Shown here piece by piece: positions 28,914-38,560 of a stretch of DNA of 64,000 nt. Within the stretch, counting starts at the first letter, position 1; every line of letters starts with the position of its first letter. Position numbers and translations under genes: made by a program. This DNA comes from Bacteroidota bacterium (lineage in GTDB: Bacteria; Bacteroidota; Bacteroidia; Chitinophagales; Saprospiraceae): positions 1-64,000 of the forward strand of contig JAFMDF010000010.1 in NCBI GenBank assembly GCA_017857395.1, written 5' to 3'. The notes under the pieces are model-generated. The model had not been told where the DNA came from, ran no database searches, and saw only the letters and a list, made by a program, of their open reading frames with translations.

Positions 28914-29927
28914 TCACCCAAACAAATTATCATATTGATTGCCACTTCCAGAAGACCGTTGTGTTGGTTGAATAGCAGGTCGATCACTATTTAAATCTAA
29001 TCCTTCTAACTCATTTCCTTCCATCAGCATAAGGGTACTTTTCTTTTCCCATTCTTCTAACATGTTCATGCCATCTTCTTCAAAAACGCCATTTTGTAAA
29101 TCAATAGAATTCATAAAGTTGGAAGACATTTCCATAAAAGTTTCCATTTCACCAACTTTATTGGCTACATCATCCGCTATATTTTCCATCGCCGCATCAA
29201 ACATTGCTCGTTTATCAGGATCCCCAGACATGACACTCATGGCGGATTTCATAGCAGAATGAGACGCTTTTATAGCTTTATGTTCTTGTTCTTTAATCAT
29301 CACTTGGTCTTTGGTATCTTCCAAGAGGATTTCAGAATTTTGGTACATTTTAGTCAAAATACGATATATCACTTCCATTTTTTTATGGAGTTTGTCGTAT
29401 TTACTATTACTCTCTTTTAACCTTGCTGCTTTCCGAGTGGAGAGTAATAATTGTTTCTGATTGCCTTGTGTTTGCGCTCGATTGGCTAACTTTAGGTTCA
29501 TGTCAATGTCCTTATTATTCTTGGTCATGATGTCCTTCATCTTACGCATCTGCCCTCTTAAAGCACCAATTTGTTGACTCATTTTACCTAAATTACCTTG
29601 CAAATCGTCAATGTAATTTTTTAGAATACCAATTGGATCAATCGTTACAAACCAGCCTGTAATAGAACGCATTACACTCTTGTACATATAGCTGACTAAA
29701 CCCCGCATTTTGGGGTCTAAAACCATATACACGATGGCGGCTAAAACCATTAAAGTTGCACTTAAATACAGGATGTTTCCTAGAATAGTTGTTAGAATAC
29801 CAGTCGTTATTAAATAACCAACACCAGCAGCAACACCTAATAAAAAGATAGCACCAGTAACGCCTTCAGGGCGCTGCCAAAAAGATTTTTGTGTGTTTTG
29901 TGGTCTGAATTCAGCTAAATCTGCCAT
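28914..29927 (-). CDS. Two-TM, long-helical protein with PspA/ESCRT-III-like character
   Basis: Two N-terminal hydrophobic helices, then long alpha-helical heptads (IGALRGQMRKMKDIMTKNNKDIDMNLKLANRAQ...); acidic C-terminus. Confidence 0.55.
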   Translation of the reverse strand: MADLAEFRPQNTQKSFWQRPEGVTGAIFLLGVAAGVGYLITTGILTTILGNILYLSATLMVLAAIVYMVLDPKMRGLVSYMYKSVMRSITGWFVTIDPIGILKNYIDDLQGNLGKMSQQIGALRGQMRKMKDIMTKNNKDIDMNLKLANRAQTQGNQKQLLLSTRKAARLKESNSKYDKLHKKMEVIYRILTKMYQNSEILLEDTKDQVMIKEQEHKAIKASHSAMKSAMSVMSGDPDKRAMFDAAMENIADDVANKVGEMETFMEMSSNFMNSIDLQNGVFEEDGMNMLEEWEKKSTLMLMEGNELEGLDLNSDRPAIQPTQRSSGSGNQYDNLFG

Positions 29928-29986
29928 ATATTATAGTGTTGTCAGTTGCCAGTTTGTCTGCTGCTAACAGGTAACGGGTAACTGAT

Positions 29987-30538
29987 TTAAAGATAAGTGT
30001 TAAAATTGTCGATATCGGATTTTATCTGGTCGATAAAATTTTCATGGGTGCGTTCAAAGTTATTTTGCGTCCCCATAATTTTTTCTTTTTCTGCTTGAAT
30101 TTGCTCATCAGCAGTATCAATCGTATGTTGATGCTTTTCAATTTGCGCTTTTAATTGCGCTATTTTTTCGTTGTACTTGACGATTTGTTCTTTTAATTTT
30201 TCTACCTCTTTTATTTTACCACCCACCTTCTGATTAATTCGCTTAGCTAAAGCTGCATCAAAATGTTCTTTTTCTTGATTGATGATTTTGGCGTAATAAT
30301 TGGCAGATTCCATCAATTTTTTCTTTGTCAAACCAACCGTTGAAGCAGTTGCAAAAGCAGAGCGAATAGCCGTACTTTCGTCAATGTTCATTTTGGCCAT
30401 GGCGCCTAAAGATTGCTTGAATTCGATATAATCAAACCCTGGTTGATTGCTTCTTTCTAAAGCCTTGATAAAGAGGGTAACAAATTTTTGCTCTAGCTCA
30501 GGATGCGAACCGAATAATTGGGACAAATTCTTTTGCAT
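29987..30538 (-). CDS. Coiled-coil protein paired with the preceding helical protein
   Basis: IKEVEKLKEQIVKYNEKIAQLKAQIEKHQHTIDTADEQIQAEKEKI; start chosen at MQKNLSQLFG (ORF extends to 30592). Confidence 0.6.
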   Translation of the reverse strand: MQKNLSQLFGSHPELEQKFVTLFIKALERSNQPGFDYIEFKQSLGAMAKMNIDESTAIRSAFATASTVGLTKKKLMESANYYAKIINQEKEHFDAALAKRINQKVGGKIKEVEKLKEQIVKYNEKIAQLKAQIEKHQHTIDTADEQIQAEKEKIMGTQNNFERTHENFIDQIKSDIDNFNTYL

Positions 30539-31226
30539 AGTATTTCTATCTAATTTTGAGTGCAATTTAATATACCTAGTTGATACTTCCAAAGTATTTG
30601 CCTCCTTTATTGGACACTAGTCGATTTAGTGCTAACTTATTCAGTATCAGTAAGGGAGTAATCAATAAGTGTTAAAGGAATTTTTGTAAAATATTAGGAC
30701 TATTTAAATAGTATAGGGCAAGAAGGTCTACTTTGTTTCAAAATAGGAAATTTCCCTACTATAAATGGATAAAAATAAATACAAATTCGTTGACGGATTA
30801 GACTTAATAGACGAATGATGATTAGTTGCGGATTAAATGGATTAACGGTCGGTTGATTGCTACAACGGATGTTGCTGCCACGGATGTTCTTTTAAAAAGA
30901 GTATTCGCTTTTTTACGAATGTTTTTGACAATGGGCTGACTACCAAAAAAGTAATTTTGAGTAAAAAATATTCGTGAAAATCTAGCATCTGTAGCAACAA
31001 TATCCGTGGCAAAATATCCGTGGCAAAATACATCCGAGGTATAACCAAAACATCTTCTTCACTTTTGACCATTAAAAATTGCTATTGTTCTAAACATACC
31101 CTATATTTATTTTTAATAAGAACAGGACAAAATAGCTACAACCTTTAGACTATTTTAGCATTGATTAGGCAAAAAGAAACAGACACAAAATCTTAGCTCT
31201 TTAAGTCTAATAAATAATTTGACAGC

Positions 31227-31784
31227 ATGAGTAAAAAAATATCAACAGGCACGATTCTTTTAGCCGAACCGTTTATGGTAGACCCGAATTTTAAGCGGTC
31301 AGTCGTACTGCTTTGTGACCATTCGAAGGAAGAAGGAACCGTTGGCTTTGTCCTTAATAAAAATTTAGGCTTACAAGTGAATGAACTAATTTTAGACTTT
31401 CCATCCTTTGATGCCGAAGTGTATTATGGGGGCCCTGTTCAAACGGACAGCATTCACTATATCCATAATGTGGGAGATTTGCTAGATAATAGTACCAAAG
31501 TAGTAGATGGTGTTTGGTGGGGTGGCGATTTTGAGAAATTGAAATTTTTGATTACTTCTGATTTAGTTAAACCCGATAATATTCGCTTTTTTGTAGGCTA
31601 TTCAGGTTGGTCAACTGGTCAGTTAGACAAAGAACTGACACTCGGTTCGTGGGTCATTACCGAAATGTTTGCCAATTATTTATTCAACAATAAATCGGAT
31701 TCCCTTTGGCAGGAAGTGATGAAAAATAAAGGCGATCGTTATGAAGTGATTGCGGATATGTCAGATGGGTTGAATTGGAATTAA
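31227..31784 (+). CDS. YqgE/AlgH family protein
   Basis: GTILLAEPFMVDPNFKRSVVLLCDHSKEEGTVGFVLNK; YYGGPV; GYSGWSTGQLDKEL. Confidence 0.92.
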   Translation: MSKKISTGTILLAEPFMVDPNFKRSVVLLCDHSKEEGTVGFVLNKNLGLQVNELILDFPSFDAEVYYGGPVQTDSIHYIHNVGDLLDNSTKVVDGVWWGGDFEKLKFLITSDLVKPDNIRFFVGYSGWSTGQLDKELTLGSWVITEMFANYLFNNKSDSLWQEVMKNKGDRYEVIADMSDGLNWN

Positions 31785-31812
31785 CTACAGGATGACAGGT
31801 TTGTGTAAGATT

Positions 31813-31855
31813 AACAGAAAAGGCGTTATCAAAATTTGGTAACGCCTTTTCTGTT
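31813..31855 (+). terminator. Terminator-like hairpin
   Basis: aacagaaaaggcgttatcaaaatttggtaacgccttttctgtt. Confidence 0.75.
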
Positions 31856-31966
31856 TTATTAGGATTGTTTGGGAGGTTGATATTCCAAAATATTTTATAA
31901 AAAACATCTATTTGACTGCTTTTAAAATGGTGAGTTTCCAGAATTTAAAGTAAATTGCTACCCTAA

Positions 31967-32040
31967 GTAGCTCGGGCATCTTGCCCGAGTAGCTGTATTC
32001 ATTATAGCAAAACATTTCTCAGGTAAGATGCCTGAGCTAC
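31967..32040. repeat. GTAG-type REP pair, diverged arms
   Basis: gtagctcgggcatcttgcccgag ... ctcaggtaagatgcctgagctac. Confidence 0.75.
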
Positions 32041-32061
32041 TACGAAACAACTACACAAAAC

Positions 32062-33129
32062 ATGTTAGAAAATTGGTTGAAAGCTGTAAAGATTGAAACG
32101 GAGCATCAATCTTGGCAATTCGGAGCGCATATTGAATTATTTGATGGCGAATTTCCAGATTTAAAAGAGACAAAAATTGCTTTAATTGGAACTGGAAAAT
32201 CCATTGACAATATACGTAAATACTTGTATGAATTGGCATTTCCATTTAAGAAAATGCAGATTGTAGATATTGGTAATTTGCGTAAAGCTAATGATGAATT
32301 TTTATTACCTGTCGTTCGAGAATTATTAGACAATAACATCATTCCGATTATTTTAAGTGATAAGGCATTGCAATTTTCGGGACAATTTAAAGCGTACCAA
32401 AACATCCGAAAAAAAGTAAATGTAGCGGTCATTGATGAAGGAACGCCTTTTCATACCGAAGACATTCATTACCTCTCCACTATTCGCAAGGCGGAAGTAC
32501 CCAAATTAGGTAATCTAGGCTTAGTCGGTTATCAGACCCATTTGGTACCAGCTGATACTCTTAAATATTACGAGAAAAAAAATTATGATTTATCTCGTTT
32601 AGGCGTAGCTAAATCCAATATGGAAACGGTCGAACCTACTTTGCGAGCAGCAGATACCGTTTACTTCAATTTATCAGCACTTAAACAGATAGAAGCATCG
32701 GGACTTTGGGCAAATACACCGAATGGATTTAGTTCTGAAGAGGCTTGCCAGTTATCCCATTATGCAGGGATGAGCGATAAATTAACGTCGATTGGCTTTT
32801 ATGGGTATTATCCAAAGAAAGATAGAAGTGGGCAAACTGCTCAATTAATTGCCCACTTAGTTTGGTATTTTATTCAAGGCATTTACAACAGAAAAAGAGA
32901 TTTTCCTGCTTCTACGGATGGTATGATAGAATATATTATTTCTTTTAAAGATTTTGACCATAATGCGACTTTTTGGAAAAGTACTAAAAGTGGTCGCTGG
33001 TGGATACAAATGGATAGCGCAACTAAAGGTAAACATGAATTGGTTCCTTGTACTTACGAAGATTATAAACTGGCCTGTAAAGATGAATTGACGGAGCGAA
33101 TTTTGACTATCTTGGAGCGGTATATGTAG
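32062..33129 (+). CDS. Arginase/formimidoylglutamase-fold protein lacking canonical metal motifs
   Basis: Ureohydrolase-like layout (IALIGTGK..., GLVGYQTHLVP, SxGFYGYYPKKD) without GGDHS/DAHxD motifs. Confidence 0.6.
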   Translation: MLENWLKAVKIETEHQSWQFGAHIELFDGEFPDLKETKIALIGTGKSIDNIRKYLYELAFPFKKMQIVDIGNLRKANDEFLLPVVRELLDNNIIPIILSDKALQFSGQFKAYQNIRKKVNVAVIDEGTPFHTEDIHYLSTIRKAEVPKLGNLGLVGYQTHLVPADTLKYYEKKNYDLSRLGVAKSNMETVEPTLRAADTVYFNLSALKQIEASGLWANTPNGFSSEEACQLSHYAGMSDKLTSIGFYGYYPKKDRSGQTAQLIAHLVWYFIQGIYNRKRDFPASTDGMIEYIISFKDFDHNATFWKSTKSGRWWIQMDSATKGKHELVPCTYEDYKLACKDELTERILTILERYM

Positions 33130-33131
33130 AT

Positions 33132-33231
33132 GAGTTGCCGTGTTGCGATGTTACCATGTTACCATGTTACCATGTTGCCGTGTTGGGTTTCGCCTTATCG
33201 TCAACATCGCAACACAGCAACATCGCAACTC
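33132..33231. repeat. Period-8 GTTACCAT word repeat, inverted pair
   Basis: gttaccatgttaccatgttaccatgttgccgtgttg ... caacatcgcaacacagcaacatcgcaac. Confidence 0.8.
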
Positions 33232-33234
33232 GAA

Positions 33235-35946
33235 TCACTTCACCAACCCAATCAACACCCCATAATCATCAAAAGGGGCATTTCCATCCTTCATCTCCAA
33301 TAAATCCATCAATTCTCCTTCATAAATTTCTTCTAAATCTAACTGCGTTTGTTTGGTACGAATTTCGATATTTCCTTTTTTTAATTGAGCTAAACGCCAA
33401 CGCAAAGTGGCTTCCATTTTCTCCCAAATCCGCTCATTGATTTCGATATGGTCGCAGTCTGGATTAACGGCTACACAATTTTGGAAAGCCTGATGATTAC
33501 GGGCAATCATTTCGCCTTTTTCTAAAATAAAATAAGCAGTATGCGCCCAAGTTGAGTCGGGGGTTAATAATTTGGAATACATGACTAATTGTAAATCCTC
33601 TTCATTTTTAATCACTGATTTTCGATAATTACCCCCTCTCCATTTTAAATCAACCACACATAATTCACCGTTTCTTTCTAAGACTAAATCGGCTTTCCCT
33701 TTCATCGGAATGCCAATAAAATGCCCTTTTAAATCCATTTCGGTGCCTTTCACTTTCCAGCCATTTTGTTGAATACTAGAAACTAAACTCCAAGCTGCAT
33801 ATTTAATAGTATTTAAAAAAGCCAATCTTTCTGGTTCTCGACCATACATTAATAGGGTAGCGGCTTCTCTGGCAAATAGTCTAGGGGCTTGCTGGTCTAT
33901 CCAATTTTCAACTTGGTCTTTTTGCCAAAGTAGAATGGCCTCTTTTAATAATAATTCAATGAAGCGGTGTGCCAAATTTCCTAAAAGTGCATTATCACTC
34001 ACCACACTTAAAATAGCTGATTTATGCAGTCGAACCTTATGCCTGAAAACCCATTGATACGGATAATAAAATAGCGAATCTAAACTAGTAAATGTTTCGT
34101 GTTCTCGCTCGTTGAATAATTCCGCATGCTCTACATCTAATACTGGAATGGGTTGACTAATAAATTGCTGATTTAAATTGACCCAAGTTGGTAAGTCAAA
34201 AGTACCTTCTAAACAAGCAGCATTTTGTTGCTTATCTATATCAAAAGTGACGGCTTCTAAATTGCCGAAAGTAGCTTCCAAATCTCCCAATAATGGATGG
34301 GATAATACTTCTTTTCCTTCGACTCTTTCAGGGATGATTAAGATTAGCCGTTCGCTTGCTTGCAACATAGGACGTTTGCGCTGCCAAATTAAGACATCAT
34401 TTTCCTTTTTGGGTGTTTCTAATGCAATATCAATCGTTTTAAAATAATTGATTTCTGGTTGATACCACTTAGAAAAGAAGGAAGGTTGTTCTTTTAAAGA
34501 AAAATTCCACCATAATAAATCTGGTGTGGGCTGAATAATGGCACTTGGATGATAAACGAATGGTAAATGACCCACTTCTACTTCTCTGAAAAGGACAGGA
34601 GAAGCTTGATAAATGGTCCGCACAATTCGCTCTAAATCTAAGTTGTTCAAAAAATTATAAGCATCTGGTAAGGCTTCCATTAATTCCTTAATCCGCTTGG
34701 ATTGTTCACTTAATACGAGTAAAGATTTATTAGCACTACCATCCGATTCATATTTTTGAGATGCCCAATCTGCTATATATTCAAAGACTTCAATGACTTC
34801 ATCTTTTGGTAGTGATTTTGATATATCATATCGTCGTCGTTCAAACCAAAACTGGTATTCCTTCCGAATTTTATCAATTTTTATCAAAGGGTCAGCTGCT
34901 GACTTCTTTTCTAATTCTTCAAAATATTGATTGATAGAAGCATACCAATTATCACTATTTAAACCTGGCCTTTGCGCAATTTGTCGAGCAATAATAAACG
35001 CTAAATCTGATTCTAAAGGCTTAATCGGCAAAGTCACAAACTCCAATACCTTATAAGGGTCGATTGGTCGCCATAAAAAAGTAGTGACTAGTTTAATGAT
35101 TTGTAACGTCGGTCGAGCCAAAGAAGCGGATAAAATACCTAAACTAGGTAAGCCTTCTTGTATTAAAGCATTGTCTAAAGCTCTATTTTTTTGAGGAATT
35201 AAACAGACTGGTCGATAATCTGCATTGAGTTGTATTTTTTTAGCTAAAAAAGCGGCTGCATCTGTTTCCCTTTTTGCTCGGATAACCAATAAAGAGCCAT
35301 CTTGTTGGGCATTTACTTTCCCTCGTTCTCCATTTAACGCTTTCTGGAAAATAGCTAAATCATGTGTACCATCTATTACAGGTTCCGGTAATTGACTAAC
35401 TTCTGTGCCTTGTTCTTCTAGGTAAGTAAATATTTTTTGCCAATGAAAAGGAAATAAATGCCGAGGTTCATTTAGTAATAATTGCTGAATAGGGGTAGGT
35501 CGTTCTTCGCAAGCTTCTAAAACAGCTACAAAACGGTCGGCAAAACCTGTAGCAAAATCATAATCTGCGTTTTCTAAAGCTTCTTCTACGCCCGCTAAAT
35601 CAGCTAATCTAGCTGGTAAACCACTGGCTGATTCAAAATCCCAACCTGCTAATTTTAGTTCGTCTCTTCTATTTAATAATTCTTCTGCGGCTGCCAACTG
35701 GTCTGCATCAAAGGATTCTTTGTAAAAAGCATCAGGCGTACTGTCCAAATGCTGTTGTAAGGCATGGCGATATTGCGCAATCCTTAAATAATCTATGGTA
35801 TTCGTAGGGCCAATTAAACCAAGGTGTGCTTCTAATAAAAACAGGAAACCTTGAGGGCCTAAATAATGGGCGCCTAATTCGGTCGTTGCTCCTCTAGGAA
35901 ATACTTTATCATCAAGCTCTAAACCAAAATGGACGGTTAGGTACAT
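33235..35946 (-). CDS. PD-(D/E)XK nuclease family protein (AddB/RecB-nuclease-like)
   Basis: C-terminal GKADLVLERNGELCVVDLKWRGGNYRKSVIKNEEDLQLVMYSKLL; IPMKGKADL...VDLKW nuclease core. Confidence 0.8.
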   Translation of the reverse strand: MYLTVHFGLELDDKVFPRGATTELGAHYLGPQGFLFLLEAHLGLIGPTNTIDYLRIAQYRHALQQHLDSTPDAFYKESFDADQLAAAEELLNRRDELKLAGWDFESASGLPARLADLAGVEEALENADYDFATGFADRFVAVLEACEERPTPIQQLLLNEPRHLFPFHWQKIFTYLEEQGTEVSQLPEPVIDGTHDLAIFQKALNGERGKVNAQQDGSLLVIRAKRETDAAAFLAKKIQLNADYRPVCLIPQKNRALDNALIQEGLPSLGILSASLARPTLQIIKLVTTFLWRPIDPYKVLEFVTLPIKPLESDLAFIIARQIAQRPGLNSDNWYASINQYFEELEKKSAADPLIKIDKIRKEYQFWFERRRYDISKSLPKDEVIEVFEYIADWASQKYESDGSANKSLLVLSEQSKRIKELMEALPDAYNFLNNLDLERIVRTIYQASPVLFREVEVGHLPFVYHPSAIIQPTPDLLWWNFSLKEQPSFFSKWYQPEINYFKTIDIALETPKKENDVLIWQRKRPMLQASERLILIIPERVEGKEVLSHPLLGDLEATFGNLEAVTFDIDKQQNAACLEGTFDLPTWVNLNQQFISQPIPVLDVEHAELFNEREHETFTSLDSLFYYPYQWVFRHKVRLHKSAILSVVSDNALLGNLAHRFIELLLKEAILLWQKDQVENWIDQQAPRLFAREAATLLMYGREPERLAFLNTIKYAAWSLVSSIQQNGWKVKGTEMDLKGHFIGIPMKGKADLVLERNGELCVVDLKWRGGNYRKSVIKNEEDLQLVMYSKLLTPDSTWAHTAYFILEKGEMIARNHQAFQNCVAVNPDCDHIEINERIWEKMEATLRWRLAQLKKGNIEIRTKQTQLDLEEIYEGELMDLLEMKDGNAPFDDYGVLIGLVK

Positions 35947-36184
35947 AGTTGTGGTACACGTTTTTCATTGAATAACACCGCTTTAAATTCAAAATGTAAA
36001 ATTTAAAAATCAAAATTGAAAAGGGATGGACACTATCGGATACTTTTAAAATATTTGATAGGTTTAAGATTTTACATTTATTATTTTCAATTTTTGATTA
36101 AAAATTGGTGTAGTATTCCTTTTATTAATAAAGTTCGCAATATACGAATAAAATTTAATTTGATACGCAAATAAGTGAATTTTG

Positions 36185-36481
36185 CTATAAATGTTCCCCT
36201 ATAACTCTTATTAACTCCAATTCAGAAACAACGCCTGATTGTCGCCATTTGGTTTCCCCTCCTTTATAGAGAATTAAGGTAGGCACACCTCGAATTTGCA
36301 ATTTATTCGCTAATGCCTGATTTTTATCAATATCTATTTTGATAATTTTAGCTTTATCCCCTATTTTTTTCTTAACATTTTTGATAATTGGTGCTAAAGC
36401 TTTACATGGGCCACACCAAGTAGCATGAAAGTCGATTAACACAGGCGTTTCGCCATTGATGATTTGTGAGAAAGATGCCAT
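36185..36481 (-). CDS. trxA: Thioredoxin
   Basis: [36 protein letters not shown]. Confidence 0.93.
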   Translation of the reverse strand: MASFSQIINGETPVLIDFHATWCGPCKALAPIIKNVKKKIGDKAKIIKIDIDKNQALANKLQIRGVPTLILYKGGETKWRQSGVVSELELIRVIGEHL

Positions 36482-36549
36482 TTATGTTTTTGATTTTAGA
36501 ATTTGTAAGTAATGGATAAAAAATAAGTTGGAGATATTTTGTTTTATTC

Positions 36550-36927
36550 CCCACGAATTTATTGACCCCACGAATTATAGCTATTATGTTATTCAAAGGG
36601 CTAACTTAAATATAGTTCTTTGTTAATGAATAATTGTCAATTATTGCTACTATTAAAAACCTTTCAAGACGGACAAAGTTCGCTCTTTTTTCAGTAAATG
36701 GTTTAGCAATAAATAAACTACGTAAATTGACGCAATTATTTTTAGTCCGAGCAAGGCGCAAAAAACGGAGTTACCCGATAGCTATCGGGTTAGCATAATG
36801 AGAAATTTTGTAACACAGCATGGGCCGAAAATAACAAGTTCAAATGCGTAGGTTATATTTTTCTAAAGCATTAAATACAAAATAATAAATCTAATCGTGC
36901 TAATTAGTGGTGAGCAATAAATTCGTG
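36550..36927. repeat. Intergenic element bounded by 16-bp perfect inverted repeat
   Basis: ccccacgaatttattg (36550-36565) / caataaattcgtgggg (36912-36927); contains an imperfect palindrome centred on acccgatagctatcgggt (36773-36790). Confidence 0.6.
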
Positions 36928-37215
36928 GGGCAATCACCTCCTATTTGATCGTGTTATTCTAATTTGTTACTAAAAATGTTAAATTTGAAATAATCAATAA
37001 AAAAAAGTTGGATAATATTGACATCAATTCTTTTTCCCCTTAATTTTGTAGTCGAATTACAGATATTTTTTATTAAAAAGTTGGGTGTTTTCAAAATGCC
37101 CCAACAATTATTAAAGTTCAAAGAGTAAGGGTTCTTTTATTTTGTTTTTTAATCATTTTATCTGTCCTTGACCTTACTTGGTTTTTGTGCGTCTATTCTG
37201 ATGGCAAAATCCGTC

Positions 37216-37260
37216 TTGCCGAGTGTTGAAGCCACAACTTCACTCGGCAATCTTTTTTTT
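37216..37260. terminator. Terminator-like hairpin
   Basis: ttgccgagtg...cactcggcaa followed by T-tract. Confidence 0.75.
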
Positions 37261-37335
37261 TACAGGATGACATGATTTTTCAGGATTAACAGGATTTGCT
37301 ACTATCCGCTGCCAAACTATAAAGTATTAGTTCCA

Positions 37336-38193
37336 CTATAATCGACTCAAGACTGCCTCCAAAAATCCTTGCTGCCCTTTTTCGCCAGCCCTAAAATATA
37401 ATTCAGGGTCAATCAATTCCGCTTCCATTAGTTGAAAATGACCATTATGTATAATACCGTCCATGCGAGCATACAATATTTCTTCTTCATAACTATCTAA
37501 AATAGCCTTTGCTTCTGCGATAATATGCGTTGGCGGTTCAGGGTAAGTAATCGAGCCCCCTAATTCACTCTGTACTCTAAATTCTCCTTTTTTTGGTGTT
37601 TTTAATGCCGTCATACAATATTGTTTATCATAAAAAACTAAAGACCATTCTCCTTCTGTTATAATCTCTTTAGCAAATTTTTGTACCATGACTTTCGTAT
37701 CGCCATAATAATTAACTAATTGTGTTTGTAAGGCTTGGCAATTATTTTTGTCAAAAGAATAAGTATGGTAGGCAGACATAGAAATCACAGGCTTAATGAC
37801 GCCCTTTTCCCATTGTTGCGTTTCCATTATTTGTGTTAAATTGATTGGATCTACATTATCAAAAAACAAAGTCGGAATAATCTGAAAACCTTTGTCTTCA
37901 AGCTTTTTTAAATAGCGTTTATCATAATTCTCCTCAATGATAGAGATTGGATTATAAATAGGCGTTTTGATTTTTTTTAACTGCGTTAACCAAGTTTCAA
38001 AAGCGACTGTTTTTTGGTGATAGTCCCACGCAGAACGAAAAAGGAACATATCAAAGGCTTCATAATTGATTGGCTCATCCCATATTATTGGAATAATTTC
38101 TAGACCAGCAACCTTGAATGGTCCTATTAAATATTGCTCATCTGATGCTAATGCGGAATATTCCTGACAAGTGATAAAACCAATTTTTTTCAT
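37336..38193 (-). CDS. ATP-grasp domain protein (glutathione synthetase/RimK-like)
   Basis: FRSAWDYHQK; NYDKRYLKKLEDKGF; VIKPVISMSAYHTY; FQLMEAELIDPELYF; start chosen at MKKIGFITC. Confidence 0.75.
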   Translation of the reverse strand: MKKIGFITCQEYSALASDEQYLIGPFKVAGLEIIPIIWDEPINYEAFDMFLFRSAWDYHQKTVAFETWLTQLKKIKTPIYNPISIIEENYDKRYLKKLEDKGFQIIPTLFFDNVDPINLTQIMETQQWEKGVIKPVISMSAYHTYSFDKNNCQALQTQLVNYYGDTKVMVQKFAKEIITEGEWSLVFYDKQYCMTALKTPKKGEFRVQSELGGSITYPEPPTHIIAEAKAILDSYEEEILYARMDGIIHNGHFQLMEAELIDPELYFRAGEKGQQGFLEAVLSRL

Positions 38194-38560
38194 AATTTTA
38201 ATATTTTGCAACTTAGGATAATAAAAATGGTCTTTAGATAGTAGATTAGGCAATGATTAGTTTCTTTTGTGAGCAAAAAAAGCTAACTTGCCTCCACTAC
38301 TGGACTTATTTTTGCTATGAAAAGTTATAACCTCCCTAATTTTTAGTCCAAATGTAAAAATTGTAGGATAAAACAATTTACCTCCATTCAAATAAACATA
38401 AGAAACTTAATTTAATGTCAAATATTCCTATATTTGTTCCTACTTTTTAATTCATATAAACGGATGTCTCTTTTTAGAGAAAACATATTATAACTTTAAC
38501 TAAATCAATTGTTTAGATGTCGACATCCTTATTATTTTTTTTCAAAAACTTAAACCTATT

